DNA from: Pohlia nutans
Taxonomy: Eukaryota > Streptophyta > Bryopsida > Bryales > Mniaceae
Direction of reading: 5' to 3'
DNA: 64,000 nt
Assembly (NCBI GenBank): GCA_022496805.1
Contig: CM040085.1
Coordinates: 12,801,811-12,865,810, forward strand
A model generated the notes under the pieces. The model did no database searches and had not been told where the DNA came from. It was given only the letters and a program-made list of their open reading frames with translations. Numbering within the stretch: position 1 is the first letter of the stretch; every line of letters starts with the position of its first letter. The position numbers were made by a program, and so were the translations under genes. Positions 1-13,841 of the stretch are shown here, one piece after another.

Positions 1-1557
1 CGGGGGGAAATTGAGAAGATATGCTATTTTTAGAAAGGAGGGGTCTATGAAGGCTAATTTTGGCATTCTGAAGTCATTAGTGAAATCCGTTTGCAGATCC
101 GAGCTATATTAAAAAAAGTTAATAGTAGGTCCAGCAGTAAATTTGAGTTTTTTTTAAATTCATTTTTTTTCCATTGAAAATAAAGGAAAAAAATGTGAAA
201 GTAGAAATGAAATTGGCTCTTTTCCAAAAAAAAAAAATTAGATATTAGAGTTAACCGAAAAGAGTGTCTCAAAGTGGAAACTCACTTGATACTCACCTTC
301 AACTAGTTTTCAGTTAAAAGAAACGACAAAACTAGTCTATGGTGTGTTGAAGAATAATCTAAAGCAAGACCCTGCGCCACCACGGGGCGTGGAATTCGTG
401 ACCTCTCCAATGCTAGAGGAGAGTTCCCATCCGCTCCCGCAAGCCAAGTGCCCAGACCATGGGCACTATTCATGAACAATGGTTGTCAGAAAATTTAATT
501 ATAGAGAGGGAACTCTTCTTCAACTCCTCTTCTGTTTTCGGTCACTCTAGCAAACCCCAGCAGAAAGTGGTCGACAGTTTAGAGGGCCGCCCAACCCCCA
601 GTGGCCCACCTCCATGTCTGCCACCCTTCGTCACGTAAAAGGCGGTTCTCATAAATTTCACCATCTGCGATGCCTTTTTACCGATGCTTGAGGATTGACA
701 GAGGTTTGCCAAGTGCTTTTCTGTGAGGATCCCTTGGGCTTTACACCGAGCCAGGAGATTGACTGTAATGCTGCCAAGTGCTTTCTGTGAAGATCCCTCG
801 GGCTTTACATCGAACTAGGAGATTAATTGCAATGCTGCCAAGTGACGGTATATTGGGAGCCCACTGGGGCAAGTGCCGACATACTGGGAGCCCACTGGCC
901 CGGTTGCGGGGTGTATCCTGACGCAATCAATTGTATTAATTCTGGCTCGTTGTCCAATGCACTTGTCCACATGCTAGCAGTCATTGTAGCGACTATATAC
1001 GGCCAATAGAGGCCAATATTAATACAATATAATTAATATTTTATTTTTAGTTAAAAGTATTGAATGGAAACAATGGATACACTGTATGCACATAAAACAC
1101 AAGGCAGAAACTGGTTTTTGTATTATATATCTTGGAATGCATACAAGTTGCCACCTATATCACCCATATAAAAAAACAAGGAGAATATACATAAGTAAGA
1201 AAAGTAAGAAAATGTGTTTAGGAGTCTAAGATACTATAAGATATAAAATGGATAGAGATAGAGATGGACAAATGACAACCGAGAGTCATAATGGCTTTGT
1301 ATATGTCTATAAGAAAGGCTAAAACAAAAGATCCATCTACCGCTAAGGCATCATAACTATACAAGGCTATGCCATTGACATGGTAGACTAAAAACAAATT
1401 AAAAAGAAAAAAGAAAATGAAGAAACACAAAAGAGAAGAAAAAAAGTAGTAGTAATATGAAGAAGAAGAGGGTGACAACTACGGGACATAGAAATTTGGC
1501 ACCCATAAACCCTAAATGACTTGAAGAATGGAAATCATGTCCCGATTCACTTACGAA
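1..1557. other. Spacer without a recognisable gene
   Basis: AT-rich DNA with poly-A/T runs. I see no open frame with a recognisable product on either strand. The only structure is the 64-65 bp tandem duplication listed separately. Just downstream of 1557 the minus-strand transposase-like gene ends. Confidence 0.6.
707..835. repeat. Tandem duplication, 64-65 bp unit, two copies
   Basis: The unit beginning TGCCAAGTGCTTT recurs at 707 and 772, and its first bases appear again at 836. The copies differ by a few substitutions. Right after it, the phrase GGGAGCCCACTGG occurs twice within about 35 bp (near 856 and 887). No coding function is visible. Confidence 0.75.
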
Positions 1558-4500
1558 TTACTTCTTGTTTGCTTCAATCAGGTACTCAGAGCCCCACATA
1601 ACCATTGCCTCATCTACAAACTCAGCCTCCATCACTTCATCTAGTGTCTTAATGCCCTTCACTGGCTGTCGAGAAGGAAACATCACCTTCACGCCTTGAA
1701 TATAAACTTTTATGATTTCAACTAGCTGCATACCAGCTTCCCATGGCAACGATCGCCATGGTGAAGCCTGCAGCTTTGATTTAGTGCTCTTGAAACTGTA
1801 CCCTGTTTTCCCCAAAGCAACTGGCTCTCCAGTATGTGTAGGATGTAGTATCCAGACATCTTTATTTACTCCAAGTGGGTATTTTCTCTAAAAGACAGGA
1901 CATCATAAGACTTAGAGCAGCCTCAACTCTCAAGTAGTGATCATATGACAGCAGAAATGGACGATACTCACATTGCTGGCATACATGAAGGGCTGCCTCA
2001 TCGTTGGCATTGCTGCATACATGAAGCAAGTACGCCCTGAGGTGATTGAATATTCTGTGCAACTTAATTGAGTTCTTTTTTAACTCAAAAGGACTCGTTT
2101 CTCTCAAATTCCAACATGTTTCAAACCTTTGTTAGTTAGAAGATAGCCCCAACGATCCGCTGTTTTTGAAGAATTTTTTCATTTCTCCATGTATATTTTA
2201 CACGGTATTTTCAGCATTGGGGTTAGGGTTTAGGGTTTATAGTTCAAGCTTTTGTGACTCTTACCCAAAAAGAACCCATATAGATTCTTGCCTCTATAGT
2301 CTTAATATAAGAGCCCACTGTTGATTTAGGTACTCCTATGATCAGATCTTCAAAATTCTTGACACTTCAAAATTCTTGACACTTCAAATTCTGTCAGCTT
2401 CATGGGGTTCTTTTTAAACTCAAAAAACATGTTTCTCTCAAATCCCAACTTGTTTCAAACCTTTGTTAGTTAAAAGATTACCCCAATGATCCGTTGTTTT
2501 TAAGAATTTTTTCATTTCTCCATGTATATTTTAAGCATTGGGGTTAGGATTTAGAGTTTAGGGTTCAAGCTTGTGTGACTCGTATAGATTCTTGCCTCTA
2601 TAGTCTTAACATGAGAGCCTATTATCGATTTAGGTACTCCTGTGATTAGCTCTTCAAAATTCTTAACACTTCAAATTCTGTGGCAGCTTCATGGGTTTTT
2701 TCTAACCCAAAGAAACATATTTCTCTCAAATCCCAACCTGTTTCAAACCTTTGTCAAATTTTTTAATAAATTGCCCTAAAGATCCGTTGTTTTGAAGAAT
2801 TTTTTCGTTTTGCATCTCTGCATATGTATATTTTAAGCATTGGGGTCAAGATTAAGGGTATTTCTTACTAAACCCTAAAGGATTCTATAAGAAATGAAGG
2901 CCAAAACGTACCTGCTGCGGTTTAGCCTTCAACCCGGTTGGAGGAGTCCACTCCACAAACTTGCTCGACCTTCTAGAAGCCCCTTCAGCCACGGCAGTTA
3001 GCTTTTTTTTTTTCTCTAATTTCCAAAATCTGGATGGTCCTCCCTACACAATCAAATGATGTGACATTCCCTTGTTCAGGTCGTGATAATACAGGAGATT
3101 GTTGTCTTGCAACCACAGCAGTAGGCAATGATAGTGTAGCCTTATCTACAAAGCATAAAGCACACAAACAATATGTTAGCGATTAGACAACGCATTCAAA
3201 GTCCCACATCGCAGGAGGCAGCAAAGGCAACGAAATGATTATCATTTGGGCTTACTAGAATAAAGCTACCATCCACTGTCTATTCCAGTTCAATAATCTT
3301 ACCAGAAGTGTTGCCCTCGATGACGGTGTTCACAACCCGACGACCATAAAAAATGATCCCCTTGCTATATTGGCCAGTGAGGGGTTCAACATTTTTTCCC
3401 CCAACACGCTCAATTACCATGTTTTCATTATCGAGAACGTTCTCAGGATGCTCAACCTGCATGACATCGTCTTCACCTAGGACCTCTGACTCTAGATGAT
3501 TTGACTCCGCTGCTACAGTTTGGTCCTCCAACTGTGCTTGGGATTGAGTTGTTGGGTGTTGTCCTTCCCATGGCTCCCCTTCACTGCGCACCCTTTTTTA
3601 ACACGGTGAATTTTGTTTATGCTTTTGGTTCACCCCATTTGTTATGAGGGCATTCTGCGTTGACGGTCCCCCTGCATTTGAAGAAAGCCTAATGAGGAAG
3701 TCATGAAGTTGTCGAACAACTAGTGGGAGATTGTCAAATCCCTTGAGGCGCTCTAGTATTTCAGAGACACTACTCTTCAAAACGACCACCTCCTCTTGGA
3801 TCCTTTGCATGACAGATGGATCGAAATCTACAGACACCATGGATGTGGGAGAGAAGCGGTTAACAGTCGGTATCTGATCAACTCATCAAGTTAGCAAACA
3901 AGCAATGATGTCAAAAAACACAATCACAATTATCCCTAGCCCTACTATCATTTCATACACTCCATGGTGATACATACCTTTCATACAAGCACTAGTCAGA
4001 CCTACGAGCTACGAAATGTTTATGCACTGTTAGATTTGTCAAATTTGTTTTAGGAGAATTACCCATCGACATCCACATATATAGACATGTGTTTTAGATT
4101 GCAACCTGCACACATGGTTTTGGGAAAAATACATTGTGCAAACGGAGAGATTGTACAATACATTCTCAAAAACAACATCGACCATGAATAAATATACTGT
4201 ATGGCATACCTTATGCCCAATGTCATCTATCGGGTCTTGCTGTTGATCACATCCCGTGAAGAAATATGGATCGTTTTCCTCTTCAAATGGCGTTTGAATG
4301 GCAGGTTCTTTGTTGGTTTCCATTTCTAGAGGCACATGCTCAAACTGCGCTACTGCCCCAACTCCTGTGTCCTGCACATTATTACCCGCCCCCTACAACA
4401 CACCATACTAATTAGTAATGATATGAAAATATATGCAAATGAGCACCAGTCAAATACACTTGTTTAAGACTACAACTGCATCAACACAGTACATAGCACA

Positions 4501-5552
4501 CTAGACATGAAGGATTTTGCAAGGCATTGAGGATGAAAACTATGGACGTGTGTTTATGCCTGAAGGACTGATGCAAGCGGCTGACTTGTAGGCCTAGGTA
4601 AATGCATTTGGCGTTGTTGCATTCCTCCAAGATTCAATGATTGTCGTTCTTGTGCACGCACTGTATTCATCACCCTAATCCTGCTACTCCTGTTACTGCC
4701 TTCAGGGCTTGCCCACCAAGCAACCAGCGCTGGGTGTTTTGCATCCGGGCACTCAGGGTGCTTCGAACCAGTCTCCTCAAAGTGTTTTCTATACACTCCT
4801 CGAGTCTTCTCCAACCTGGTTCTCATATAATCCACCATCCAGTTCTTCTTCAACGCTGGCTCAAAGACAAACTGCTGGCAAACGTACCTCTCAATGAGTT
4901 GAAATCGGGGGTCATTGTCTTCGTAGTAGATCTGGGCAATGTCAAGGTATATGGCCATGAGAGACTTGATCATGTTCGTCACCGTCAGTTTGTTGGTTGT
5001 TATATTCCCCGCTGCGTCAGTTTGCACCTTGTACAAAGTCTCATCGTTCAGTTTCTTGTGTTGTGCATAGCTTGTGTCCACTTGCCGTTGCAATGTCCTC
5101 CTCGATTCATGCCTGCACACATTCCTCACATTCTGTTGTACGGGAAGGTTGACGGATTGTGCAGGTGTTGGAGCCGAATGTTGAGGGGCGTACGTACCAT
5201 ACATCACCTCTTCTGCCTGATTTCTGGCTGCTTCAACGTCCGTCTCATATAATGGGTAAGTTTGCGTTATCCCCGCACGTGGGTTTGATTGTCGTTCCAC
5301 GGTGCTGTTCAGTGCTACCCCTGATGCCGGAGCTGGAAGTTGACGTTGCGAAATACTGACGGGTTGCGTACGCAAATCCGGGGTGAAGGATGCATTCGGG
5401 ATTGCGAGCATGTCAGCAATCCCACCTCTGGCAGTTGCTGGATGTGCTCGGTGCATCCTTCCTTGTGCTCTCGGAAGGCTCTGAGTATTCACAAAGAACG
5501 GGCCCTCTAGTTGCTGCGAGATTGGGGCTGAGTTTGGGTTGGCCATTGCAGA
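1558..5552 (-). pseudogene. Transposase_24-like, multi-exon transposon-associated gene, broken
   Basis: Exons I can join on the minus strand: 4560-5552 (first ATG 5544-5546), 4210-4392, about 3280-3885, about 2914-3167 and 1558-1887. The first exon has a Gln/Pro-rich N-terminus. It is followed by a basic, helix-rich segment with RKHFEETG, then W..W.SPE....S, the layout of plant Transposase_24 (Ptta/En/Spm-associated) proteins. The last exon carries SLPWEAGMQLVEIIKVYIQG and ends EANKK. Damage: TAA at 3598-3600 inside an otherwise continuous frame; TAG at 3280-3282, probably an old Trp codon; and a frame change at an 11-base A/T run at 3003-3013. The first intron would start with GC, not GT (4558-4559), with frame kept into the next exon. 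Role in transposition is inferred from weak motif similarity only; it could instead be a lineage-specific nuclear protein. Confidence 0.45.
2107..2865. repeat. Intronic tandem repeat, about 2.5 copies of a 290-330 bp unit
   Basis: Three successive blocks start near 2100, 2426 and 2711. Each contains TCTCAAATYCCAAC, CCGTTGTTTT..AAGAATTTTTTC, GCATTGGGGTTAGG-type and TTGCCTCTATAGTCTTAA-type segments in the same order. The third copy is cut short. The array fills most of the intron before the last exon of the transposase-like gene. Confidence 0.8.
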
Positions 5553-5886
5553 CTGCAAAGTTGCAAACATGATTAGTATTGTTCTTTGTAGTTGTTGGAT
5601 GCCGATGACAATAGGTATGCTATGATGTTGCATTCACCGTAATATTGTACCCCTATCAAGCTATATTTAATGTGCATGTTGCTCCTATTGGTACATGTTT
5701 GATTCATTTCAAGTGAGGGCAATAATTTGAACGTGGGGTTCAAAAGGGGAAAAAAAAAACAAGGTATGAAAATAAGTGGTCTACAGAATCCACAAGAGTT
5801 TCCGCAATTTATTTCAAAAATCAGACATTGAGGCAATTAAATCAACAAGGAAGAAACACAAGGGAATAACGGAAAGCAATACGTAC

Positions 5887-6080
5887 CAGCGAAAGTGTGG
5901 TTCGATGGCGACAATGTTGTGTACAGTGATACTCGCAATAAGCAAAGAAGAGGCGGTGAATGTGCTCCTCTCAAACCCTAACTCGTCACTTTCTCTACGG
6001 TGTGCCCATAACTGCCAGTAATCGGCAGTCTTTTTAGAAACTTCAGGTTCACAATTTGCGGGACAGGAACCCCTCTCCAT
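5887..6080 (-). other. Possible 5' exon or leader of the transposase-like gene
   Basis: An open stretch of 64 codons beginning MERGSCPANC ends at CGCTG followed by a strong donor GTACGTA. The next acceptor, CTTTGCAG at about 5553, leads to the first clear coding exon, but the reading frames do not match. It is therefore either an untranslated leader exon or one with a further unseen exon. Its protein is not recognisable. Confidence 0.25.
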
Positions 6081-6390
6081 GTCATGCTTGTATGCGAATA
6101 TAATTTGTGCAGGCTACTCGAACAAATGAACAATTGCAAGGTGCACTTAAACAATAGCGGAATCTTTGAGATAAGCACGTTTGAAAACATTGCATTAAAA
6201 TTTCCAGTTCTCTCTCCTCTACAGTAGGGGCACTACAGCTCTTGCGGTCCTGAACAATTTGTCACGTCCATCGTAACAATCATGTAGAAGATGGACTAGA
6301 AGAATGCGGTGGGCTACCGATCGGTCCGTTTTGTAGTGACTCAAAACACTGGGGAAAATTGTTTGAATCAGAAGATTAGGGTTTTGGTAC

Positions 6391-6985
6391 TTGACCCTTA
6401 AACGTCTGGCCTATGACCATGGAATCATGCTTTATTTGTCACACACAATTTTGCCACTATAGATAACATAAGATTTCAGATTTTTGTTTTTATTTTTTTA
6501 GTACACGAAGCCATGTGTTTACTACAAACCATGAATTTTTCATAAATATTGGTGATAATTTGAAATTACCATGGTTTTTTGAAGTTTTTGTAAAGAAAAC
6601 TCATCAATTACAAAATATTCCAAAAAAATCCAATTTTTTACCAAAGGTGTAATTTACAATGAAAAAAAGCACAACAACTGAAAATCTCCCGTGTATCTAA
6701 ATTTTGAAAAACGTTACACTATGGTAATATCCACCAAACTTGTTACTACAATAAAAACAATCAATTTTCAATTCTTTCCAAAAATTCAAAGTGGAGAAGG
6801 AACTGGAGTTCGTAAGCTTCATTTTTGTACTTAGGCTCAAATGCAATATAATTGATTTTTAGGGCCTAGATTTTGTTGAAGTAGAAAACTGAAAAAAAAA
6901 ATCAAAATACACTACATGGTGACTTGTTTGTACGACTATTTTGGCAGTTGGAGCCCCACGTAAAATCCAAAAATAGTTTGAACTA
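6391..6985. mobile_element. Degraded copy of the 846-bp TTAA-type element seen at 50522-51367
   Basis: Starts TTGACCCTTAAACGTCTGGC and then runs parallel to the copy at 50522 (CCATGGAATC, GCCATGTG.., GAAATTACYATGRTTTTTTG and further landmarks). The far terminus is not recognisable, so the copy appears truncated near 6985. Confidence 0.6.
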
Positions 6986-7029
6986 CCTTATTCATGACAT
7001 TATTATTACCATAAATAGAATGGATTAAA

Positions 7030-8734
7030 TTAGAAAGTAACTATACAATTGTATTCACAATTGGCATGTAGACATTTTACCAAAAGTAAAGAACCATCCA
7101 ATGGTGGAATTGCAAGATTAGAGTCAGGACACTTTGGGAGCGGGATGGCAGTTGAAGAGCAGCGCTACACGTGTATTTATCCAAAAGCCTTGTTGGCAAA
7201 GTCAAGGTAAACGTAGATAATTGAGGGGTAACAATATCGAGTAAATCCACCAGTTTGTGCAAGGGACTGCCACAACAAGCATTTAAGGTGAATGTCTTTT
7301 TACCCTTACTTCAGTAAACAATAGAAGCATCCCGATTGGTTCCTGGCCTCTCCCTTTGCAAGGAGCCCCAGCAGACGGCGCCTAGGCCGATTTGTGTCAC
7401 CGCTCCCAGTCCCCGTCTGCTGGAGTTTGTCGTAGTGGGTTAACTGAATTAATAAAAGTAAGAATAAAAAAGATAGGAAAGAATCTTTTTAAAAGTGGAA
7501 GTAAAAGTCAATTAACCATTGACTTTCAAATGAACAAAAATTACTATCTAAATTTTTTTTCATTGACTTTACAACATGACAAGAATGCATTGAGTCAAGA
7601 TAAGAATCAATTAGATTTTTGATTCATGACAAAATAGATATTATCAAATTAGGGATAAAAATAACTTTTAAAAGGTAGAAGTGAAAAGCAAATTAGATTT
7701 TCTTCATTGACTTTGCAAAAATGACAAACGTGCAACGAATCAAATGAGATCTTTGTTCCAAAACAAAAATGCATGAAAATTTATTAAAATCATATTAGAG
7801 CAAATAGGGATAAATCAGACTAAGTAAATTAGTCTTTTTTACAATTAGTAGGTAGTGTAAAAACTTAGAAAATTAGTATATAAGGGGAGCTCATTTCTCT
7901 TTCAAAACATGACATTTAGATCACAATAGTATTCTTGTAATGATTCGAGCTTTGTATGCACGTTTTAATTTATACAATGCACATTACTTTTTATTCACTC
8001 TTTTCTCTCTAAATTTTAATCTAAATTCTTGTTTTAGTGTTCTACATCCTCTTTGTTCTCAAAGTAGTATTCAATATCCTCTTGATTCTCAATTTAGCAC
8101 AAATAATTTAATCCTTTTAGCATTTTTTATTTTATTTGCAAATTCGTTATATTAATTGATTAGAAGACTTAATAAGAAGAATTGATGTGAGTATAAACTT
8201 TAAAAACTCAAAAAATTACTCGCAGTTTCATCCACTGCAGTTTCATCCGCTACCGCCATGGTAAGTTCATCCGTCAATAATTTTTTAACCATACGTTCAA
8301 ATTAAACAAATTTTGTATTTTTGGAATTCACATGAAGGGTAGAAAAGCGTGGTGAAGTTTTTTTTTGAATTAATTTACGTAGCAAAAAATTGCAAGTTAG
8401 AATCCAAAGATAAATTTAAGAATGCTGCTTTTAACTTTAAAATCATCCGAAACTTCATTTAACCATAACTTTTGCATAGTTTACCCAATTTTAATGTACT
8501 TTGACATTTAAAAAAATTCATGAAGTATATTTTTGCATTATGTGAAGAAATAAATAAATTAAAAATTAAAAATATCCATTACTTGAAATGCTAGGAAAGA
8601 TTATATCATAAAATTATCATAAGAAAATACTTCAATTTCTTACAAACCAAATATGTATATGTACCATCTCCATGAAAGAACTCGTTGTGCCACAAAGATT
8701 AAATCTTTGACTCACACCACACTCAAACTCACCA
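7030..8734. other. Spacer, no gene recognised
   Basis: Very AT-rich. Short open frames such as 7392-7622 and 7940-8155 have low-complexity Leu/Phe/Asn/Ser content and no family signature. A short GC-richer patch at 7340-7440 contains CAGACGG..CCGTCTGCTGG and has no clear role. Confidence 0.5.
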
Positions 8735-9165
8735 CTGTCTTGTGTGGAGGACGGCAGGCTCGTGCACATAGATGAAAAAGTTGGTCTACAAGTCATCTCA
8801 CACAGGCGGCTCCCATCACTGGTGGAACCAGACAACTTCGCTAACTCCAAGTCAACTTGCTACAACTCATGTACCGGTCTCGGTAATTTGTGATTTCTGT
8901 TTAGCATTATAAATATGTTGGTTCTTGTTGGGATTTCATTCATACAATTCATATGTTGTTTGCTGATAGTCATGAAACGAGATTCAAGTAGGTTTTGAAT
9001 GTAATAAATAAGAAATGATTGATAATATAATCAAGATGCAATGTCAACACCTTAGCTCATAAGAGAAATCAAAATGAGAAAACCTCGACAACTACCTTCG
9101 GACGGCATGGATTCATAAATTTCATCCCAATTAATAAAATTCATAAAATTCGCCCAATTAAAAAT
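8735..9165 (+). repeat. Dispersed repeat family E, copy 1
   Basis: Shares long diverged identity with 18205-18532 (same strand) and, inverted, with 20455-20556 plus 21180-21500. Landmarks are GGCGGCTCCCATCA, CATGTACCGGTCTCGGTAAT-like, CATATGTTGTTTG and GATGCAATRTCAACACCTT. This copy runs straight through CTCATAAGAGAAATC and so preserves the empty target site of the MITE at 20563-21173. Confidence 0.75.
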
Positions 9166-12100
9166 TTATGTGTGTGTACCTCACTTTCTGCATTCACCCA
9201 TCGTTTAACATGTCTAAATTTTGGAAGTGGTAGTGGTTGCCACCACCCCTTTGTCCCGGTGGTACCCACCACCATTCCGTTTCCATTGTTTTTTGTTGTT
9301 GAAGACGGTCAGTAGTTCCCCATGCTAATTTTTTTTGTGGTAGTGATCGTCGTGACTATCTTAACCCAAGTACCAAGTTTTTGGTGGTGGTGATAGTCAC
9401 CACTGCCTTCTTGCTAACACGTACCATGAGGGGAGGCACTACTACTCCCCTCATAGTACATTTTGTGGGATTTAGCAAGGCGACCCCTACTGCCGTCAAG
9501 GCCATCTTTGATACACAAATCATTTTGGAAGACCATCCATTTTCTGTGGGATTAGGTCCCGCCATAACTACCCTGCCCTTGGTCGTGGCCTTACGGATGG
9601 CCTTAAATTACAACCACACGGTGTAATTCCAATTATGAGAGGATTGACAGCACGCATGATTGGCTTCCTTGATCCGCATGTGTAAGATTTATGTGATGTC
9701 ATCCGAAATTAAACTGCTGAAAATACATAGTATGGCCCGAGCTTTGAGGATACAAATATGCTTGTTTAAATTTAGAAGTGGCATGGCAGAGGCTGGTTGG
9801 CTTGGTATGGTGTCAGAAGACCCACCTTTGTTCTTCGTCATCTCACCCGTAGATTCTGATCAAGGGCTATGATCGCCTGAGCCCATCTTCAAACTCACCA
9901 CTGCCTCGTAACGAGGCTCGCCGCGCCTCTTAAGCTGAGCTCCCTATCGCCAATCATGGGTCCCAAATCAGTCGGCCCCCTCCCTGTTCTAGCCTAGCCC
10001 AGCTTGTTTTCACCTTGCTTTACGAAATACTTTTAAAATTAAATATAAAAATTAAATAATATATTTTCTTAAAAATTGTTTTTTTTTTATGAAAGGCGAA
10101 TTTCAAAATAGTCTTGATTTTGCTTATATTATTTTATTTGAATGAAAAAATAATTTCATTTGCCCTTCGCTTCTCTCTGCACAACCAGTGATTACATAAA
10201 AGGGTTCAAAATTGACAAGACTTAAAATGCTAGGTCACTTCATAGAATGGTCTTTAAAGACGGAATGGAACAACGGAATGTAACAGTCATGGGAAGACTA
10301 TTCAAGGATGCGGTTGAAGACTAGATTACATCATAGAAAACCCTACCCTAGGATTGTCGACTGATGGTTCGTTTACATACCCTATAAATGTTGAGAATCC
10401 ACAAGTGGAACCTATAGTTATTAATACAATTTTTCTAAACCAACTCCAACCTAAAATTGTCACCGAAATAATATATAGTCTTTACTATATATTTTAAATG
10501 CAAATGCTAAAATATTATTTTGAAATATTCCAATAATAATACTAATAATAATAAATGATGAAAAAAAGAATCTTTGTGAATATTTCATTATTTCTTCCTT
10601 ATTTGTTTCTAAAATAATTAAATATTCGGCACAAGTATGTCAATCATGTCCTCCGGTATTCAACCAACATTTCTTCACTCTTGTATGGGCACTTGGAATT
10701 ACTTCTCCACTTACCATGATTAAGGTAGCAGCACCAATTACTAGGAGTGACCAGTAATTGAGCTATAGGTGTACCAAAAACTGGGAAGCATGGGATGAAT
10801 ATCCTAAAAGTAGGAATGTGACAAAACTCCTTGTTTTTTGGTTCTCTTACACACGGTTTTGAGAGCCTCCTATTGTCGGATTGATGTGTTTATTTCCCCT
10901 CGACATTCTCTGTGATTACCAGATCTTTGAACATTTTTTCCAAGTTTTTTTGACCAAATCCCCAACGAAGAGGCTCTGGAAGTCACGATTTTTGGTGTTG
11001 GTATGTTGCTTAGCTGCTCATAGTGTGATAGAGACATCTGGGTAGAAGCATGAGTCAAGGAGCACTTTAGAGGTAACCAATGCTTATTTTGAAGAATCTC
11101 TATAATAACTATAAGTTTTAATTTGAAATATGAAATATAACTAAACAATAATGTTTTATAGTTGTAAACATACCACATAGGTAAAAAATGTTAGTATCTT
11201 ATGACGATAGTAATTGTGGAAAGGACAGAATTGTATTTGTAATCACTGCATATTTGGATGAATTAAAGACCCGTTAAGGACTAATTTGGATGATTAAGCA
11301 CTAAATATGCCATTAAAGACTCTATTAAGGACTACATAAATGTGTGGAGTTGGCTCATTAATTCGTGCTTCTACCCATCAGAAGAAGGTGAGATTCAAAT
11401 TAACTCTTTTAGGACAATCATCCATATAGTGGATGATGTTTAGTCAAACTCAATTTAAACCTTGAAGATGAGATTTTTTGCCTTCAAGGCCAACCAAGAA
11501 AATGAAATTTATCAAGTCTTGACTCTACTTTACTTTTCAATTTTGAAAGATTCCAAATATTGAAAATTTTATTGCATTTGCAAACTCAAGAGGTTAAGGT
11601 CCTCATTACACTATATTGCATATCCACTTAATAAATCTTCAAATTTTAAATATTTTTTTGGTTTAGGGTACACTAAATAGTTCATGTATACGTCTAGAAC
11701 GCCCAATAAAAAATTGATAACATTTAGAGTATTATGATCTCAAATAGATCTCAAAATTCATATTAAATTAATTCTAGTTTCAAAATTTCTGAAAAAAGAT
11801 AAAGGATGAAATGAAGACATATAGTCTCATCTATCAATTTTATTTTATTTTTTTGAATACAAAATTTTACCGAAAATTTGCTTATAACGACGAGGGAAGT
11901 TCGACCATTTTAAAAAAGATCTAATCCTCAAAGGGTTATAGAAATGAATGGAAAAAAAACTTCACCAAAACATCCTCCATAATACTATATAATTTCCAGT
12001 TTTGAAATCCAACCTAGTCTACATTTTCCATATCCAAACTCTGTTTCCAGATAGATAAAAAATCTAGTCTTCATTCGAGGTCGGCGTGAATAAAGAGTGT

Positions 12101-12677
12101 TTGTTCCATCCATAGTTTCATGCCCACTGGACAAAGCATTAGTGGTGCATGACTGCTTCCCACTTTCAAGGGTAGATATTGTAGTAACCAAAGATCAAGT
12201 AATCAAGTGACTAAGTGACCAAGGATCAAATAAAAGAGAGACAATTAGGTCAATGTCTTTAAAATGTGGTTGGATTGTTGTATAATGTTTCTTTTTCTCA
12301 TTTTGGTGTTTGCCAATTCATGAGCTCAATGGTTGCTTGTGGGTGGGTGCTCATCTCAAGTAGGTTGTTCAGATTTGATTCCCATTAAGTTTGTTTGAGC
12401 GACTATGAGATATGTATGGGGATATGCATGGTTTGGTGTTGAATAATGAGTAATCACAAACAAGAAAGTTTTAACAACTAGTTGGCCCCATCTCCCAAAT
12501 ATGTGACAAGTGCTAGAATATGCTAGCCAAATAAATAGTGGCCTTGACCGCTTTTTGGAAATTTTGTACTATGTCTCCACATATATAAATTCCTTGATAG
12601 TACCATTAATCACACAAAGTCATGTTGAAGGTGCAAATCTAGATCTAACTTTGCATATTGTATAGTTATTCCCTTAA
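9166..12677. other. Spacer, no gene recognised
   Basis: No open frame with a family signature. A 15-bp inverted repeat, GTACCATGAGGGGAG with its near-perfect complement, forms a hairpin at 9421-9457. The minus frame 11985-12191 has no recognisable domain. Confidence 0.5.
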
Positions 12678-12902
12678 CCCCTAAAGGACCAAAGATTCAA
12701 AGTTTTAAAATGACAAATTTGATTGAAACATGAAATTCACATAGGACCAAACTTTATATAACCAAAACTAGTAAAGATCATTGCATGTGTTGGTAAAATT
12801 AAATTAAAAAATTGAACAAGAGGAAGTTCAAATAGAACCTACTCAAAACTATTTAAAAAGAACATCGATGCCAATCAGTTGGGCTTCTTGGTCCTTTAGA
12901 GG
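12678..12902. mobile_element. TTAA-flanked MITE, family A
   Basis: A 225-bp element with ends CCCCTAAAGGACCAA and, on the other side, its inverse (TTGGTCCTTTAGAGG). TTAA lies directly outside both ends (12674-12677 and 12903-12906). The interior matches 30765-30995 and 53710-53931 (AATGATC/GAACAT..TGTGTTGGT and GAAGTYCA..AGGTCCTAT blocks, inverted or direct). It has no coding capacity. Confidence 0.8.
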
Positions 12903-12906
12903 TTAA

Positions 12907-13840
12907 TCACAATCTCAAACATGTAACTACCTTAAGCCACTTGAAACTAAATTTCATTGGTTGGAGTCGATTGAGATTCAAACCTAACCCAGATGAGGTT
13001 TCATATTACACCCAATTTTGTCCATATACCCATTTTTGCATTATAAACTTGCTTTGAAATTGTCTCACAAAGTGTTTATGTGAATCATCCCTTTCTAAAC
13101 TCACATAGAATGAATTTTAATTTCATAAGGATTGGTTTTCAGGAAACCTCTATGGGACGGTTTAAGTGGGCTAGGCAACTTCCATATTGAAAATAGATAG
13201 CAATCACATGGCTTATCCAAAAATATATATATTAAAAAGAATTCTCCATGTAAATTCATCATTTTGAAATGCTATAGGTAATACTACAAAAATCTTCTAC
13301 CTTGGAAAAAGTGTGTGGAATTGCTTAAAAGTGGGATTTTAGGTGTTTTATTTTAAGTTTTGTTTATTTTTATTTTTATGCAAATGGTCACGAACCTTTA
13401 TTCCATTGTCACAATAGGTTACAAGAAAAAATTGAACACACTACCCTAGTTGGCGAAAATATTTTTTATTTTATTTTAAATAATGCACTTGCGAGCGTGA
13501 CCCTACAATCACAAGACTAGAAACGCAGATGCTAAATGACTCAATTAAATCTACTACAGACAAACCGATGATGATTCCACCAAACGCTATCTTCCATATT
13601 GTAAAAAAACATGTCATTCTTGCACCAAAGGCTTTAGGAGATTACCGGTATACCTAACCTTTTCTTCTGAAACTGTGGTGCCCAGTCACAAAGGTGTTTG
13701 GGCCAGTAAATCTACAATACTTTGGCACTCTAATTAATGAACCTTACGGAGTTGCATGCACTATGTAGGTCCCGGTGGCGTACTTAGTATCACTATCCCC
13801 AAAGGACGCTTAATTCATGCCCGCGTCACTCTTTCTAAAC
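12907..13840. other. Spacer, no gene recognised
   Basis: AT-rich DNA with scattered stops in all frames. I see nothing that resembles a gene or a structured element. Confidence 0.45.
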
Positions 13841-13841
13841 T

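Noticed and set aside
1862..2107. Minus-strand frame of 81 codons as a separate small gene
   Set aside because: It lies in the intron of the transposase-like gene and its end overlaps the acceptor region of the last exon; no family match.
4641..5252. Plus-strand frame of 203 codons
   Set aside because: It is antisense to the Transposase_24-like exon; the minus frame has motif support and splice sites, this one does not.
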